Source of the DNA: Porodaedalea pini
Taxonomy: Eukaryota; Basidiomycota; Agaricomycetes; Hymenochaetales; Hymenochaetaceae
Direction: 5' to 3'
NCBI GenBank assembly: GCA_002794775.1
Contig: NBAY01000056.1
Span: 62,001-126,000, forward strand
Length of the DNA stretch: 64,000 bases
The first letter of the stretch is position 1. Every line of letters begins with the position of its first letter. A program made the position numbers and the translations under genes. A model generated the notes under the pieces. The model was not told where the DNA came from, ran no database searches, and saw nothing but the letters and a program-made list of their open reading frames with translations. Below, in pieces: positions 45,601 to 55,520 of the stretch.

Positions 45601-46145
45601 ACATGTCACCAGTATACACATCAAAAGTATCCCAGTCAGAACTACTCATGGCACGAGCAAGGGCACTCCAGCATCGACCAGAAGACTTGAAATGAGTACA
45701 CTCAGCAGTTATGTGCGCTCGCTTCAAATCAATCCAGCAATTCAAAAAACACTACCAAAACACGATCCGAGACTACGACTTTGGCCCTGGAGCCCTGGTT
45801 CTGGTTCGAAACTCACAAATCAACACGGAACTAAGCCGAAAAGCCAAACCCAAATACCTTGGACCGATGGTAGTTGTTCGCCGAACAACTGGAGGATCGT
45901 ACATTCTCGCAGAACTCACAGGCGCAGTCTTGGCACTACAATATGCAGCCTTCAGAGTTATCCCATACCACCCACGAGCAAACATATTGACCCCAGTCAC
46001 CCAGATAGTTGAGCAAACCGACTCAGAACTCGACGATCTCGCCAACAAACATTCAAAAATCAAAGGGGAGGAGCTCGGTGCCAAGGATCGGCCACAACCA
46101 ACAGAAATCCTCAACACCAACTCTGGAACCAAATCCGAATCATGA
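42640..46145 (+). pseudogene. pol: Gypsy-3 pol (RT, RNase H, integrase) with in-frame TGA codons
   Basis: One reading frame runs for about 3.5 kb with no frameshift but twelve internal stops: TGA at 42657, 42894, 43059, 43446, 43560, 44085, 44808, 44976, 45210, 45273 and 45693, and TAG at 45051. RT motifs are present (WFCIVKKDGKSLRIVHDLQ, TPLGAFR), but the catalytic box reads YIDN where two aspartates are expected. RNase H (VDSSIRGYG, PKVELFSL) and integrase (HDDLGHKG...CHLC zinc site, HIDVM, SDNGPSF, NGIIERRH) follow. The final stop is at 46143. Where family consensus is clear, for example before the WG in the integrase core, the TGA stands for Arg, fitting CGA to TGA changes. Confidence 0.9.
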
Positions 46146-46364
46146 TACCCCTTATTCTTTTTGATATTCATTCTCATTCCGTTTCCTTTCACACAGCAAA
46201 CCCCTACTCTCAAAAACTTCAAAACCGCGAAATCCACAAAAAGCAGTACTTTACCGAGCCTGGAAGGAAAAGCCGAGTCTTATACTTCCATTGTAAAGCA
46301 CAGTGTAACGTGGTACCAACCATAGACTAAATTCCCTTAATAAATAACAAACACCAAAACTACC

Positions 46365-47171
46365 CTATTTTCTACCCTTCCCTTTTCCCTTCTTCTTCTT
46401 TTCCTTTTCTTCCTTCTCCTGTTCTTGAACGGTCCGATAGTTAATGAAAGATTCCTTGTCAAGGAAGGGCATAGGTGGCATCCAGTCCTCAACCTCCTTG
46501 TATTCGCTGAGACGACACATAAGCTCATCGACATGAGCCTCATATGCTTCAAGACGACAACAAATGGCGGCCTGGTGCTCGTGAATCGACACGCAAGACT
46601 CGGCGACATTCCTAGCCAACACCCCGACCAGGACGTCGACAGAAGCCGCGTCTGAGTAGTTGGGCACATCGCCAAACTGCCAGACTGCGCCGCAGATACC
46701 GATCGGGTCCACCATGGAAAGCGTGAGAGGAGTGAGCTGGGTACCACCACACTGCCCGCGGAACCTCTCAAAGATGCAGCGTGCCTTATTCCACGAACAG
46801 CGGGTGCACCGCCGACTCTTGGGGACACCATCACATGACGCACCCGTGACAATGCAAGTGTCACAAGCGAGGGCAAACTGAACAGTCTGCCCTAAGTGTA
46901 CCCCACCTCCGAGCAAATCCGGGTCCAGGCCATCAGAAACGGCCTCTTCAGGCTTTGCATCTCTCACAGAGGACACACCCGCAGCACGCGGAACCTTGGA
47001 CGGTGTGGAGATCCCGATGCCGCTGGCCTCGGAATCGGCTCTATTAGGTTCGACTCGACTCAGGACAGTCTTACAAGTATCCCCGACGCATTTCAGGACA
47101 GTTTCAGTGTTTGGCAGTATTAACTCGACGCATACAGCTTGGTTCTGCACCGGTGAGCCACCGAAGTCCAT
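46365..47171 (-). CDS. Antisense cargo ORF 1: Zn2Cys6-type protein
   Basis: 268 aa from an ATG at 47171, opposite to pol. Residues about 100-135 have the spacing C-x2-C-x6-C-x8-C-x2-C-x6-C (ACDTC, ASC, RRCTRC, KARC), an exact fit to the fungal binuclear zinc-cluster DNA-binding domain. A helical segment follows, and the C-terminus is very rich in Lys, Glu and Gly (KKKKGKGKGRK), suited to nuclear entry or nucleic-acid binding. A TTTAAATA box lies on the minus strand near 47335. It has no stop, unlike pol beside it. It may regulate the element or be a captured gene; which is unknown. Confidence 0.65.
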   Translation of the reverse strand: MDFGGSPVQNQAVCVELILPNTETVLKCVGDTCKTVLSRVEPNRADSEASGIGISTPSKVPRAAGVSSVRDAKPEEAVSDGLDPDLLGGGVHLGQTVQFALACDTCIVTGASCDGVPKSRRCTRCSWNKARCIFERFRGQCGGTQLTPLTLSMVDPIGICGAVWQFGDVPNYSDAASVDVLVGVLARNVAESCVSIHEHQAAICCRLEAYEAHVDELMCRLSEYKEVEDWMPPMPFLDKESFINYRTVQEQEKEEKEKKKKGKGKGRK

Positions 47172-47220
47172 TTTGGGTCACATCTGGTATTGTTCTGAGC
47201 CTCCCGAAGCTTAATTACTC

Positions 47221-48141
47221 ATGTTCTCGAGTTACGGCTCCGAGTTCCGGCTATTTGGTGTTGTTTGGCTAGAGCCTCCGGTCTGTCTTTGTGTCCTTTG
47301 TACGCCACTCAGAGGCTCAACCCTCTGTTGGTTATTTAAACACTCATGTAAATGTCTCAAAAATACAAGTTTAGTTCCCCTGAGTCAGTCCCAGTCTTTA
47401 GTTCTCGTCTCTGTCGCCGTTCAGTGTCATTCCGTCCGTTCCGTCCATTCCGTCTTGAGTCCCGTTTTCGGCCAAATCTTGCTTTCGCTATATCGCCCTC
47501 AGTTCTTATCCGTTTCCCGAGCTCTCTTCAGATTCTTAATCTCGTCAAAAATCGCTTTCGAACACTGTCTTTTCTTGCACGATTCCGAGCCCGCGTCGTA
47601 GGGCTACGAAAATAGCTTTTGGTTCCGGGAGTTCCGTGCGTTCCGCCAGCCGCAACCAGTGCAACTGCTATATCTCCGTCAATTCTGCATCGCGTCTCGA
47701 GGTCTTTTCAGATTCAGAATCATCTCGACAAATAGTATCGATTCCCGTCTTCACTGGCGAGTTTCCGAGCCCGGGTTGTCAAGATCATAGTTGCTCTTTG
47801 TTCTCCGACCGCATTTAGGCACGTTTTGCCGGTCGTCCTTTGTACTCACGTCCTTGAGTCGACACCTAGCCCTGAGTATTCTATTACACTTCCCCACACT
47901 TCCTGACACTATCCCCTCCATCAGACACATTAGAGTGAACCCCCAGTGGCCGAACTCAACCAGGTCCGAGTCTGCCAGTAGACCGTACCGTCACCTTTCA
48001 ACGGACCAGGACAAGAAGGTCCTTCATCACCGCTGGATTCAACCACAACCGGCTTTTGCTTCATCCCAGGCTTTGTAGGAGGGACGTTAGCTGCCACCGC
48101 CTCAGAACGCGTGCGCGAACCACCAACCTACATAGGAACAG
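47221..48141. other. Spacer with a diverged direct repeat of about 180 bp
   Basis: Two related blocks begin CTATATCGCCCTCAGTTCT (about 47489) and CTATATCTCCGTCAATTCT (about 47669) and run for about 120 bases each through CAGATTCTTAATC / CAGATTCAGAATC and GAGCCCG. No gene is supported. The left end is probably the promoter of the antisense Zn2Cys6 frame. Confidence 0.45.
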
Positions 48142-49476
48142 TCAACCATGAAGATCAGGATCGGTACAGAAAGGAATGTTCACCTTTGTCACCTCACACG
48201 GTATCTTCGTGGATGAGGTGCTTCTGCCGACTGTCAAAGGATCGGTTTTTACAGTCCCAGCCAGTGCAGCCAGGAAAGGAGAGGCAGAAGTCCTATGAAG
48301 GGGCGTGGTGGGCTCACCAGTACCTCGACGAGACACGGCACTTGCATCTGAACCAGCTTGAGGCAACAACATGGGAGAAACAACCTCCCCACTTTCTGCT
48401 CCCAAATGCGTGAAGACAGGACGAGGGTGAGGCTGACACATATGCGATCCACGATGGGGAGGAGGTGGAATCGAATGAGTAGGAGCGGAAGGGATTGCAG
48501 ATGAAACCGGCAGAGGAGGACCGACCATATGTTGGAGTTGGCCCTGGAGCTCCTCGTCTGTCGCTGTAGGATACAGTGCACGCAACGACTCACGCACGCC
48601 CCTCAGCTTTGCTGTGTGCTCCTCCTTTTCCTGAGCCTGTTTGGCCACCAGGAGATCTGTATGCTCAAGCCAGAATTGCACCTCCTCCGCAGCCTGTTTG
48701 GCACGCTTGGTGTCCTCATGAGCCCAACGCTCTACCCTCTCCTGGGCCTCAGCAGCAGCACGCGCACGCTTGGCAGCAATGAGCTCACGTTTGCGCTTAC
48801 GCTCGGCCACCTTCTCCTCCTCCTCAGCAATAAGGGACCGAAGATGCTTGGGCAGCGTCTCCTCGGTCGCATTCTCCACCACCTCCTCAGCCTCAGTCCG
48901 GAACACGTCCAAAAGGACGTCCATCACGGTAAAAGAAATATGGGTGGCTTTGGCACGCTCGGAAATGCCATCCCACACGGTAGAAAGGGAGTGCTAGAAA
49001 AGGTGTATCAGAAGCAAAAACAAGAAAACAAAAAACAAGTGGCACACCCAAGTAGCCCGCACATACGCCATCACCTCCTCACAAGCCTCTTCACTCGACT
49101 TCTCGAGATCGTCAAGAGCAGAGTTGAAGTCTTCCATACATGACAAGAAAGGATCACGCTGGGTGAGACTCGGCAGGACAGACTTGGCAGGGGGAACTCC
49201 AACTTCCCCGGCGGGTTCCCCCTCTCCGCCCACCTCTCTGCCCACTTCTCCGCCCAACGAGGATGATGGTAGCTGCAATGGACGTGGGAGATCTGCACCG
49301 ACGAGCACGCCTCCCACGTCTCGGTTGCCGTCGTCAGTTTCCTGCGAAAAACCAGGGGCCGCTGGCATGTGATTGCTAGCCCCCAACTTCTCCTGTGGCA
49401 GTGTCAAAGAACCCCCCCCATCCTTGGGAGATGCGGGGGTGCACGGGACGGTATCAGGAGTCATAGTGTTGTCCAT
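48142..49476 (-). CDS. Antisense cargo ORF 2: two-exon coiled-coil protein
   Basis: Exon 1 is 49048-49476 and exon 2 is 48142-48993, joined over a 54-nt intron (GTGTGC...TTTCTAG with CTGAT branch point) in phase 0, giving 426 aa without a stop. The first part is Ser/Gly/Pro-rich. The middle (about residues 190-280) is a long Glu/Lys/Arg/Ala helix typical of a coiled coil, and the tail is Pro/Ser-rich. No known domain is recognised. A spliced antisense gene inside a retrotransposon is odd: an intron is only kept if the genomic RNA is copied from the other strand, which is the case here. Confidence 0.6.
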
Positions 49477-50103
49477 CGAATGGGTAAGGTGAGACGGAGG
49501 AGGTGGTAGTAAAAAGTAGAGGGGGACACCTTTCGAAAACTACGATGATCTTTACCAACAGGAATCACGCCCCCGCGTTACTGGACCGGAACAAGTGCCG
49601 TGATTGCACTCAAGAAGCACGACATGGAACCCGGTCATTTCAAGATCACCGAAGCGCCCGAAACAGTTCTCAACGATCACACACCTCAAAAGCCAATCAC
49701 ATGCAGATCCAGACCACACCAAATACAGCACAAACCCGCCGATCACTCACAACGAACCCAGGCACACGCCAAACACCAGCAGCTAACTGCAAGCCTGCTC
49801 CTACCAAAAAGGGACCCCGAGGACCACCAAACAAAAATCACAACTGGCAATACAGAGACACGGACCGATACCAAACACACGAAATACGAAACAGTGGACT
49901 AAAAAGACATGCAAATCTGCCGATCGACTGGCCACCGACCATGAGAAAATGACACCATCGCTGTCACGAATCACCCACCGAAGGACCAACTAAAGCATGC
50001 GAATGAATCGCCCAAAACACGCAACGAATGCGAACTCCGCCGACTGATGGCATGACCAATACAGAGAGGTCCACCCAATACAGACACACAAACGACTCAG
50101 GTG
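49477..50103. other. Spacer between divergent cargo genes
   Basis: About 630 bases between the antisense coiled-coil gene and the sense 318-aa gene, so both promoters may lie here. The plus strand is A/C-rich with overlapping short frames that look like composition artefacts. No clear TATA box is seen. Confidence 0.4.
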
Positions 50104-51060
50104 ATGCAACTGTCCTTAAAAAGACACGACATTACTGAAAGCGACAAAAAGAAAAAGAAACAACATCCGACCCTGCCCACAATGGAAAGTACAGACATTA
50201 CCCCTCCCCACACGATTGTCCTCAAGGGCATGGCACGCTGCATGCCCAAACCGACACCCGGCAACCTTGCACTGGCCAACCCTCACCCAACGGGGGTCTC
50301 ACAGATAGTCGTGTTCGACCCAGCAATGACCTCATTCGCCAAGTTCGCAGCGGAACTACTGTTCGCATTCGATAAGCTCATGCCCACAGACCTGACTCTG
50401 ATATACGTGGCCTACACGTTCTGCACACTCAAAATACAAGAGCGACTCTCGCAGTCACCCACACTCGCTGGAGGTTCGTGGTCTCAATTCTGCACCGCAG
50501 TCGCCATAGCCAGCCCTGATTGCGAGGGGCTCACACAACTCGTGTATGAAGAAGTATACCGCACGGTGTTCAGACAGATTGTGAGCAGGAAGGCGACCTC
50601 CTACGAATCAGCCCTGACCCTCTCTTGGTTCAACGCCGCAGCAACGGTGTCCTACGTCCAACCGGCATACCTCAGCCAACTGTACGAAGCCCGGGAATCA
50701 CTGATTTCTGCAGAAGCCGAGCAGGCCGACTTTGCAGCAATACTTGAAGACGCTGAGCAGGAGTGTACAGCACGCGAAGCACAACAGTCAGCCCTTCAGG
50801 AAACAGCGATCTCGATGGCCCGCCTCACCGAAACCACTTGGGAACAAGCCATCAAAGCCCATGAACTACTCTCACAGTTAGTCGGTCAACTCAATGAGCA
50901 CCACATTGTACCGATAAACCTGGGCGAGCACATGAACTTGATCGTGTTGTGGAACGACTTCAATGCGACGTTCACAGCCGAGTATGGAAGGATCGCACAG
51001 GAAGGATCAGCTATGACGGACGGGGAGGCTAAAGCCGAACACCCGGTGCATTTCTCTTGA
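50104..51060 (+). CDS. Sense cargo ORF 3: 318-aa protein of unknown function
   Basis: ATG at 50104 (a second in-frame ATG at 50182 is possible) to TGA at 51058. A basic N-terminus (KKKKKQH) is followed by a mostly helical region. The last 110 residues (Glu/Ala/Gln-rich, about 200-290) look like coiled coil. No motif or signal peptide is recognised. The frame is clean although the nearby pol and the next frame carry TGA codons. It could be an envelope-position accessory protein of the element or a captured host gene; nothing in the sequence decides. Confidence 0.6.
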   Translation: MQLSLKRHDITESDKKKKKQHPTLPTMESTDITPPHTIVLKGMARCMPKPTPGNLALANPHPTGVSQIVVFDPAMTSFAKFAAELLFAFDKLMPTDLTLIYVAYTFCTLKIQERLSQSPTLAGGSWSQFCTAVAIASPDCEGLTQLVYEEVYRTVFRQIVSRKATSYESALTLSWFNAAATVSYVQPAYLSQLYEARESLISAEAEQADFAAILEDAEQECTAREAQQSALQETAISMARLTETTWEQAIKAHELLSQLVGQLNEHHIVPINLGEHMNLIVLWNDFNATFTAEYGRIAQEGSAMTDGEAKAEHPVHFS

Positions 51061-51244
51061 AACCCCCCCTGACTCAAACACCTCATGTTACATTAGGCAA
51101 AATAGAGTACCCCTCCATTCCTTTAATAACAAAGAACCCCGTTTTCATTTGACAACAGACACTGACCCTCTCTATTTTACTTTCTCTCCGCCCCCAAATT
51201 TTTTTTTTCTCTTACACCAAACATCGCACTAATTAATAACTCTG

Positions 51245-51360
51245 AGTCTCTATAAAATACCCCCTCCTTTTCGTTCATTTAGAATCACCCGCCCTACAAT
51301 ATCCCCCTCTCAAATAATTCAACTTTGTTCTTCTTTACTTCTACCCCCTCACTGACCATG
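51245..51360 (+). promoter_or_regulatory. Promoter-like region with TATAAAATA
   Basis: TATAAAATA at 51251-51259, followed by C/T-rich sequence and an ATG at 51358, resembles a fungal core promoter with its pyrimidine-rich initiator region. Confidence 0.45.
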
Positions 51361-51723
51361 CGTTCAGACCGAACCAGCACCGAGTCTTTCTATGACAACT
51401 GAATCCTATGCCCGGATGACATACGCAGGGTTTACAACTGGTTGATATCATTCACTCTCGCTGTCGCATGCCATCACTCGCATCAGGCCACCCTTGAGGA
51501 CGTCCTATGCCATGCCGGATCTCACCAGCGCTTCTGGCGCTCGATCGCTGAGCCTGGCATGAAGGTGCAGGAGTTCTTCCTGCACCTGTACATGGTGATC
51601 AATGTCCAGTTCCGACCCCGACCGACCTTGATCAACAACCACACAAAATATGTCATTAATCAAGGCCTGGAGTTGCCAGTGAATCAGCGTCTACATTGTA
51701 GATCCTGTGTATGGGTTGTTTAG
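51358..51723 (+). pseudogene. Cargo ORF 4, broken by TGA at codon 15
   Basis: ATG at 51358 behind a TATA box; TGA at 51400-51402, then open for 106 further codons to 51721. Composition and position suggest one gene hit by the same kind of change as pol. The product is not recognised. Homology may continue rightwards (52524-52799), but the join is unclear. Confidence 0.4.
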
Positions 51724-52905
51724 GATCGGTAGTTCGTTTGGGGATGTGTTTCCGTTGAGTTATGAAGTAAATATAAGCTCGGTATGAGTGTGGGAAAAAT
51801 CTCGGTACACGTCGGTACGCATCAGTACGTGTCGGTATGTGTCGGTATGCATCAATATTGAAAGGTGCTCTGGACGTGATGTGAGTGTCGGTACAGAGCC
51901 AGAATGAGCGAGATATCAAATCCGGTGCGAGACAATAGCAATAGCAGAGACAAGAATGAAAACAAGACAAGAGATGAGACTGAAGACGAGGTTGCCACGA
52001 AACTAACTGTTGCGGAGACTAACTGCATGCACAGAAGCTGCCCTATCTGAGGGGAACTCTGCAGTAGTATTTCCTCCCTTGCTACCTATGACAGGGAAGT
52101 CCCTAAATACAAGGTGCAAGAGATCTATCTACAGGAAAATTATTCCAAAGTGAGTATAATGTGCATACCGGGTGAAACATAGAGCGTCGGAGAGAAAACA
52201 TTTGGAATGTAAGAGAAACATAGAAATTCAAAAGAAAACCTGTCCATGCGACAACTTCCCCATTTGCATCAGTCCATCATCCGGTCATATTGCAGCTCCA
52301 CCGGAACTGAGATCCTCCAATCGGTGAGTTGTCACCCATCATCGGGCAGATCTCCGGTACGCATCCCAACTGACTCCGATGACATAAGCTTTCCAGTACA
52401 TCCTGAATTGCCAGGGGGATCTTCCTAGTGATCCGCTGATGTGATGTCGGGCAAATCATCCTGTGTCCAGTACGCGTCGGGCAAATCATTCTGAGTCCGG
52501 TACATGTCATTAGCTGTTGGAATGTGCAACGGATGGCCTCTAGAGGGATCTGCAGTGGTTGGCCGCTCGCCAGAACTCTACAACGTTCGGCAGTGACACA
52601 TGACCTGATCCGGATCACAATTATCCCATGGCACCCGGACCTCCAGACGAGCATACACCACCCAGCCCCATCAGTCCAACTCAAGAACCTCCGTGACATG
52701 GTCATGCAGCAAATAGTGCACATCACAAAACTCCAAGGTGCGATTTTGGCATTGATTGGTGAACCATCAACCTCTTTTTCTTCTTCTTCGCACCATTAAA
52801 AACCACAGAATGCACCGAACCTCGCCCATTACACATTATTTAATTTCCAATTCAACCACTTCTCATGTACACCGCAAACACTTTTTTTTCTGGCCCCCCG
52901 GGAGA
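51724..52905. other. Non-coding 3' region of gypsy-3
   Basis: Contains short imperfect repeats: units like GTCGGTACGCATCAGTAC at about 51808-51862 and two units around CGGGCAAATCAT at 52448 and 52479. Ends with the polypurine candidate GGGAGA (52900-52905) against the right LTR. A 91-codon frame at 52524-52799 is weak. Confidence 0.45.
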
Positions 52906-53730
52906 TGTAGCGATTAACCATTGCCTACATGCTGGCCGAGTCTTTCTCCCCTCACTTACACTACTCCTTTGAATCCCTTTACCGGCCGCCAAACTTTACC
53001 ATTTATTCATTCATAATCGGCGGCCGACTCTTCATTATAATTCTTGGTATGGACACGATCGGACGGAGGGATGTCGCACGAACTCGATCAGCACATGGAT
53101 GACCGACTCTCGTGGGGACAGATGGAAGGAATTAGGCGAGCAGGACAAGGACATGGGATACGGGTGTGCAGTGGTGGGAGACGAAAGAGCAGGTTGGGGA
53201 CTCCAACATCACTCCACGACGATTGGCTGCGTGATGTGCGCAGGCTGATCGCCGACTCACTTTCACATCCATTCACACAGACTCGGCTGAGTCTTGCACC
53301 GCTTTCTCTGCTTCAGTTTAGTATAAATTCGCAGTAGTTTGTACAGACAGAGAGATAGAGGAGCAACAGTACAGAGACAGACAGTCCCCTCTCCACCTCT
53401 AGACCGCAATCTACTACATGCATTACTACGCACTACTCGCCCGACTCTCATTCTGAAAACAGTATACACCGACTCTGTCACTGACTCTCAGAACTCCGTC
53501 ACCCAATCACCGAATGCCCTCGGCCGCTGCCACAAGTGCCGATTCTACCCGCCCGAGTCTTGGTCCAACCGGAATCCCGCAGGTATCCGTATCACCGAGT
53601 CTTCCTATCTCGAACCTCGCTCTACTTAGGTTGTCCCTCTCGGTATACCGAGTCACCGCAGTTCCCCTTGGGTCAATCACGAGCCGTAGCCCGAATCGCC
53701 CTTCAGATTAGAAGAGTCTGCACCCCTACA
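52906..53730 (+). repeat. Gypsy-3 3' LTR
   Basis: 825 bp, TGTAGC...CCTACA, uninterrupted. From 52963 to 53730 it matches the left LTR (38304-39071) without visible difference. In the first 57 bases it differs at four positions, each TG or CA here against CG in the left copy. Confidence 0.93.
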
Positions 53731-54910
53731 ACATGTCCGTGCAGGGGAGGGGGTGGGGAGGGGAAAAAGTCAAATTGCGGGTCGTTGACTCAGATGCGCT
53801 CTTGCGGATTAGTGAGGGTATGGGCTCAAGCTGCTGCAAGACGATTCTGAACTGCAGCGAGGGCCGGAAAAGAATATTATGTGCGTGGGATTCCTCATGT
53901 GTGCTTCATGTGGTGGATATGTTAATTTTTAAAGTGATATTCATAGTAACTTCCTATGTGAAATACAGTTATGCAAAACAGGAGGACGAGATGGTACATT
54001 TATATCAAGCTGTTGTTCAAACCACTTTTTATCGTGCGTCTCAGACTGTTCTATTCGGGTAGAGTACGCAAATTGCGATGTCTCTCTGCTGTTGTCTAAT
54101 CCCAGGCTATGAATCACTGCAACAGTTCACCTTAGTTACACTCTTGTACACATCCTTCCTACTCTCTAGACATCACACAGTTCACTGCACATAGACGCCT
54201 CTCACAACTATCATGAATCTACCAGGAACACTCGATGCTGTGGCACCTGTAACATACACCTAGACGATGCCTGGACTGTATAGCGTATGCATCTTGCTTC
54301 ATGTAGGTACCAAGGAACTGCATGGATAATGTTTCGTACTGCTTGAATTCCCTCTCCCACAAGCTACACAGCATCCTACCTCCAAGTCGGCGCCACAGAC
54401 AGAAGTCCCCCCAAATCGCTATGCTTTGCTTCCACCCCATCTGACCATGTCATTATTTAAACCCGTTTAGAATGTACATTGCACTGGTGTGTCAGGAATC
54501 ATTGTAAATATCTGGCATAATTACCATGTCTATGTTGCAAAAAATGCAAAGGGATCTGGTTTGCCTACGTTTAGGAAGTGCATTCAATGGCATCTTCAAG
54601 TTTTGTGCCTTGTCTTAATCACGTTTTAGTGCGTAATATCTTACAATAATGCGCATTGCTATTTAGAATCAACATTAATATTGCTTTTCAGGGTAAAATC
54701 CTATTTATCTGACAGGACCTAGACAAATTTACACTGCCCTAAAACTTTGTTTACACTACCGCCACTAATATCAATGTCTTGCAGCAAAGAGAGCTGGGAC
54801 TAAAAGTTGTGGCAAGTGCATGTCATCTTCAAATTCTGATGTTAATAAACTTTCCTTTGCTCATCCACATTTGTGCTCGTCCGGCGCAATTTTGCTGGTG
54901 GATAGCAGCC

Positions 54911-54962
54911 CTTGTCTGACAGGTATAAAGTCTGCGAACTCGTCAGTACACAACTCATAGAA
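54911..54962 (+). promoter_or_regulatory. Conserved TATA promoter, unit B
   Basis: TATAAAG at 54924-54930 within CTTGTCTGACAGGTATAAAG, 33 bases before the ATG at 54963; counterpart of the unit A promoter at 8477. Confidence 0.55.
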
Positions 54963-55520
54963 ATGAAGCATTCCCAACCAAGCATCTCTATTGACAAAAG
55001 GAATCTAAACAGAGCATGCACAGCAGCATGCAAAGAGAACAACTGCAATGCACAGACAAGAAAGTACTGGACCTCTAGCGCCCCTGAGACAGAGTAAGTC
55101 CCTTAATCTGAAGACATCCTCTTGATCTGAAATGCTGATAAAAGTCCCAACCCTCGACTGGAAACCCAGGGTATCCTCCGTCTCAGGGTTACATAGCAGA
55201 TTACTATAAGATGAAAGGTACACATTTTGTGAAAGGTAAGTTTAGCATGTGAACTGTGTCAGACCAGACCAGAATCCGGCGGGTGAAATGCTGATTCTCA
55301 CTTGTGTAGTACTCTTAGAAGGAAAGAGAGACTACACAGCAGAAGGTAAAATGATAGATGATGCCTTCAAGAACCTTTACGAAAAGCTCATGCCCAACAA
55401 GGCACTGGAGCAAGGTTCGAGTTACAGGCAGGAAGTGCACAACTGGGGTACCTCTTTCTCTCTCTTCCTACTCCTCTTCCTATTCCCTTTCTATGGAGAT
55501 GACAAAGAGTGCCCCTTCTG
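54963..55520 (+). CDS. Small multi-exon gene of unknown function, unit B copy
   Basis: ATG at 54963 behind the conserved TATA box. Exon 1 ends near 55091 at GTAAGT. A second exon (about 55165-55233) ends GTGAAAG before GTAAGT, matching unit A. A third is likely from about 55324 (after CACAG) to about 55446. The Cys content of exon 1 is higher than in unit A. No signal peptide or known domain is recognised. Exon structure is inferred from the splice sites shared with unit A. Confidence 0.35.

Larger units (their letters stand above)
20114..53730 (+). mobile_element. Gypsy-3: large Ty3/gypsy retrotransposon with extra genes
   Basis: Bounded by 825-bp LTRs starting TGTAGCGATTAACCAT and ending CACCCCTACA. 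The left LTR is split by the hAT element into 20114-20170 and 38304-39071; the right LTR is 52906-53730. A primer-site candidate TGGAGCCCACCACGAG starts at 39075, three bases after the LTR, and the purine-rich GGGAGA abuts the right LTR. Without the hAT and its 8-bp duplicate it is about 15.5 kb, far longer than a plain gypsy element, because about 6.7 kb of other DNA lies between pol and the right LTR. No chromodomain is seen. Pol carries many in-frame TGA codons. Confidence 0.9.
53731..55520 (+). repeat. Unit B of the tandem duplication, right part
   Basis: Continues unit B after gypsy-3. It aligns with about 7235-9100 of unit A: TTGCGGGTCGTTGACTCAGA, the block GTACCAAGGAACTGCATGGA (near 54306; GTACCAAGCAACTGCATGGA near 7767), and the TATA promoter block. 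Confidence 0.75.

Noticed and set aside
42640..46145. A variant genetic code with TGA read as Arg
   Set aside because: The RING gene, hAT transposase and Tc1 transposase end at ordinary stops, CGA codons remain common in the same pol frame, and gag has true frameshifts. Decay at CpG explains the pattern without a new code.
38304..53730. Dating gypsy-3 as very recent from its identical 768-bp LTR parts
   Set aside because: The 57-bp part on the other side of the hAT has four differences, so the identity likely reflects conversion (or possibly assembly), not age.
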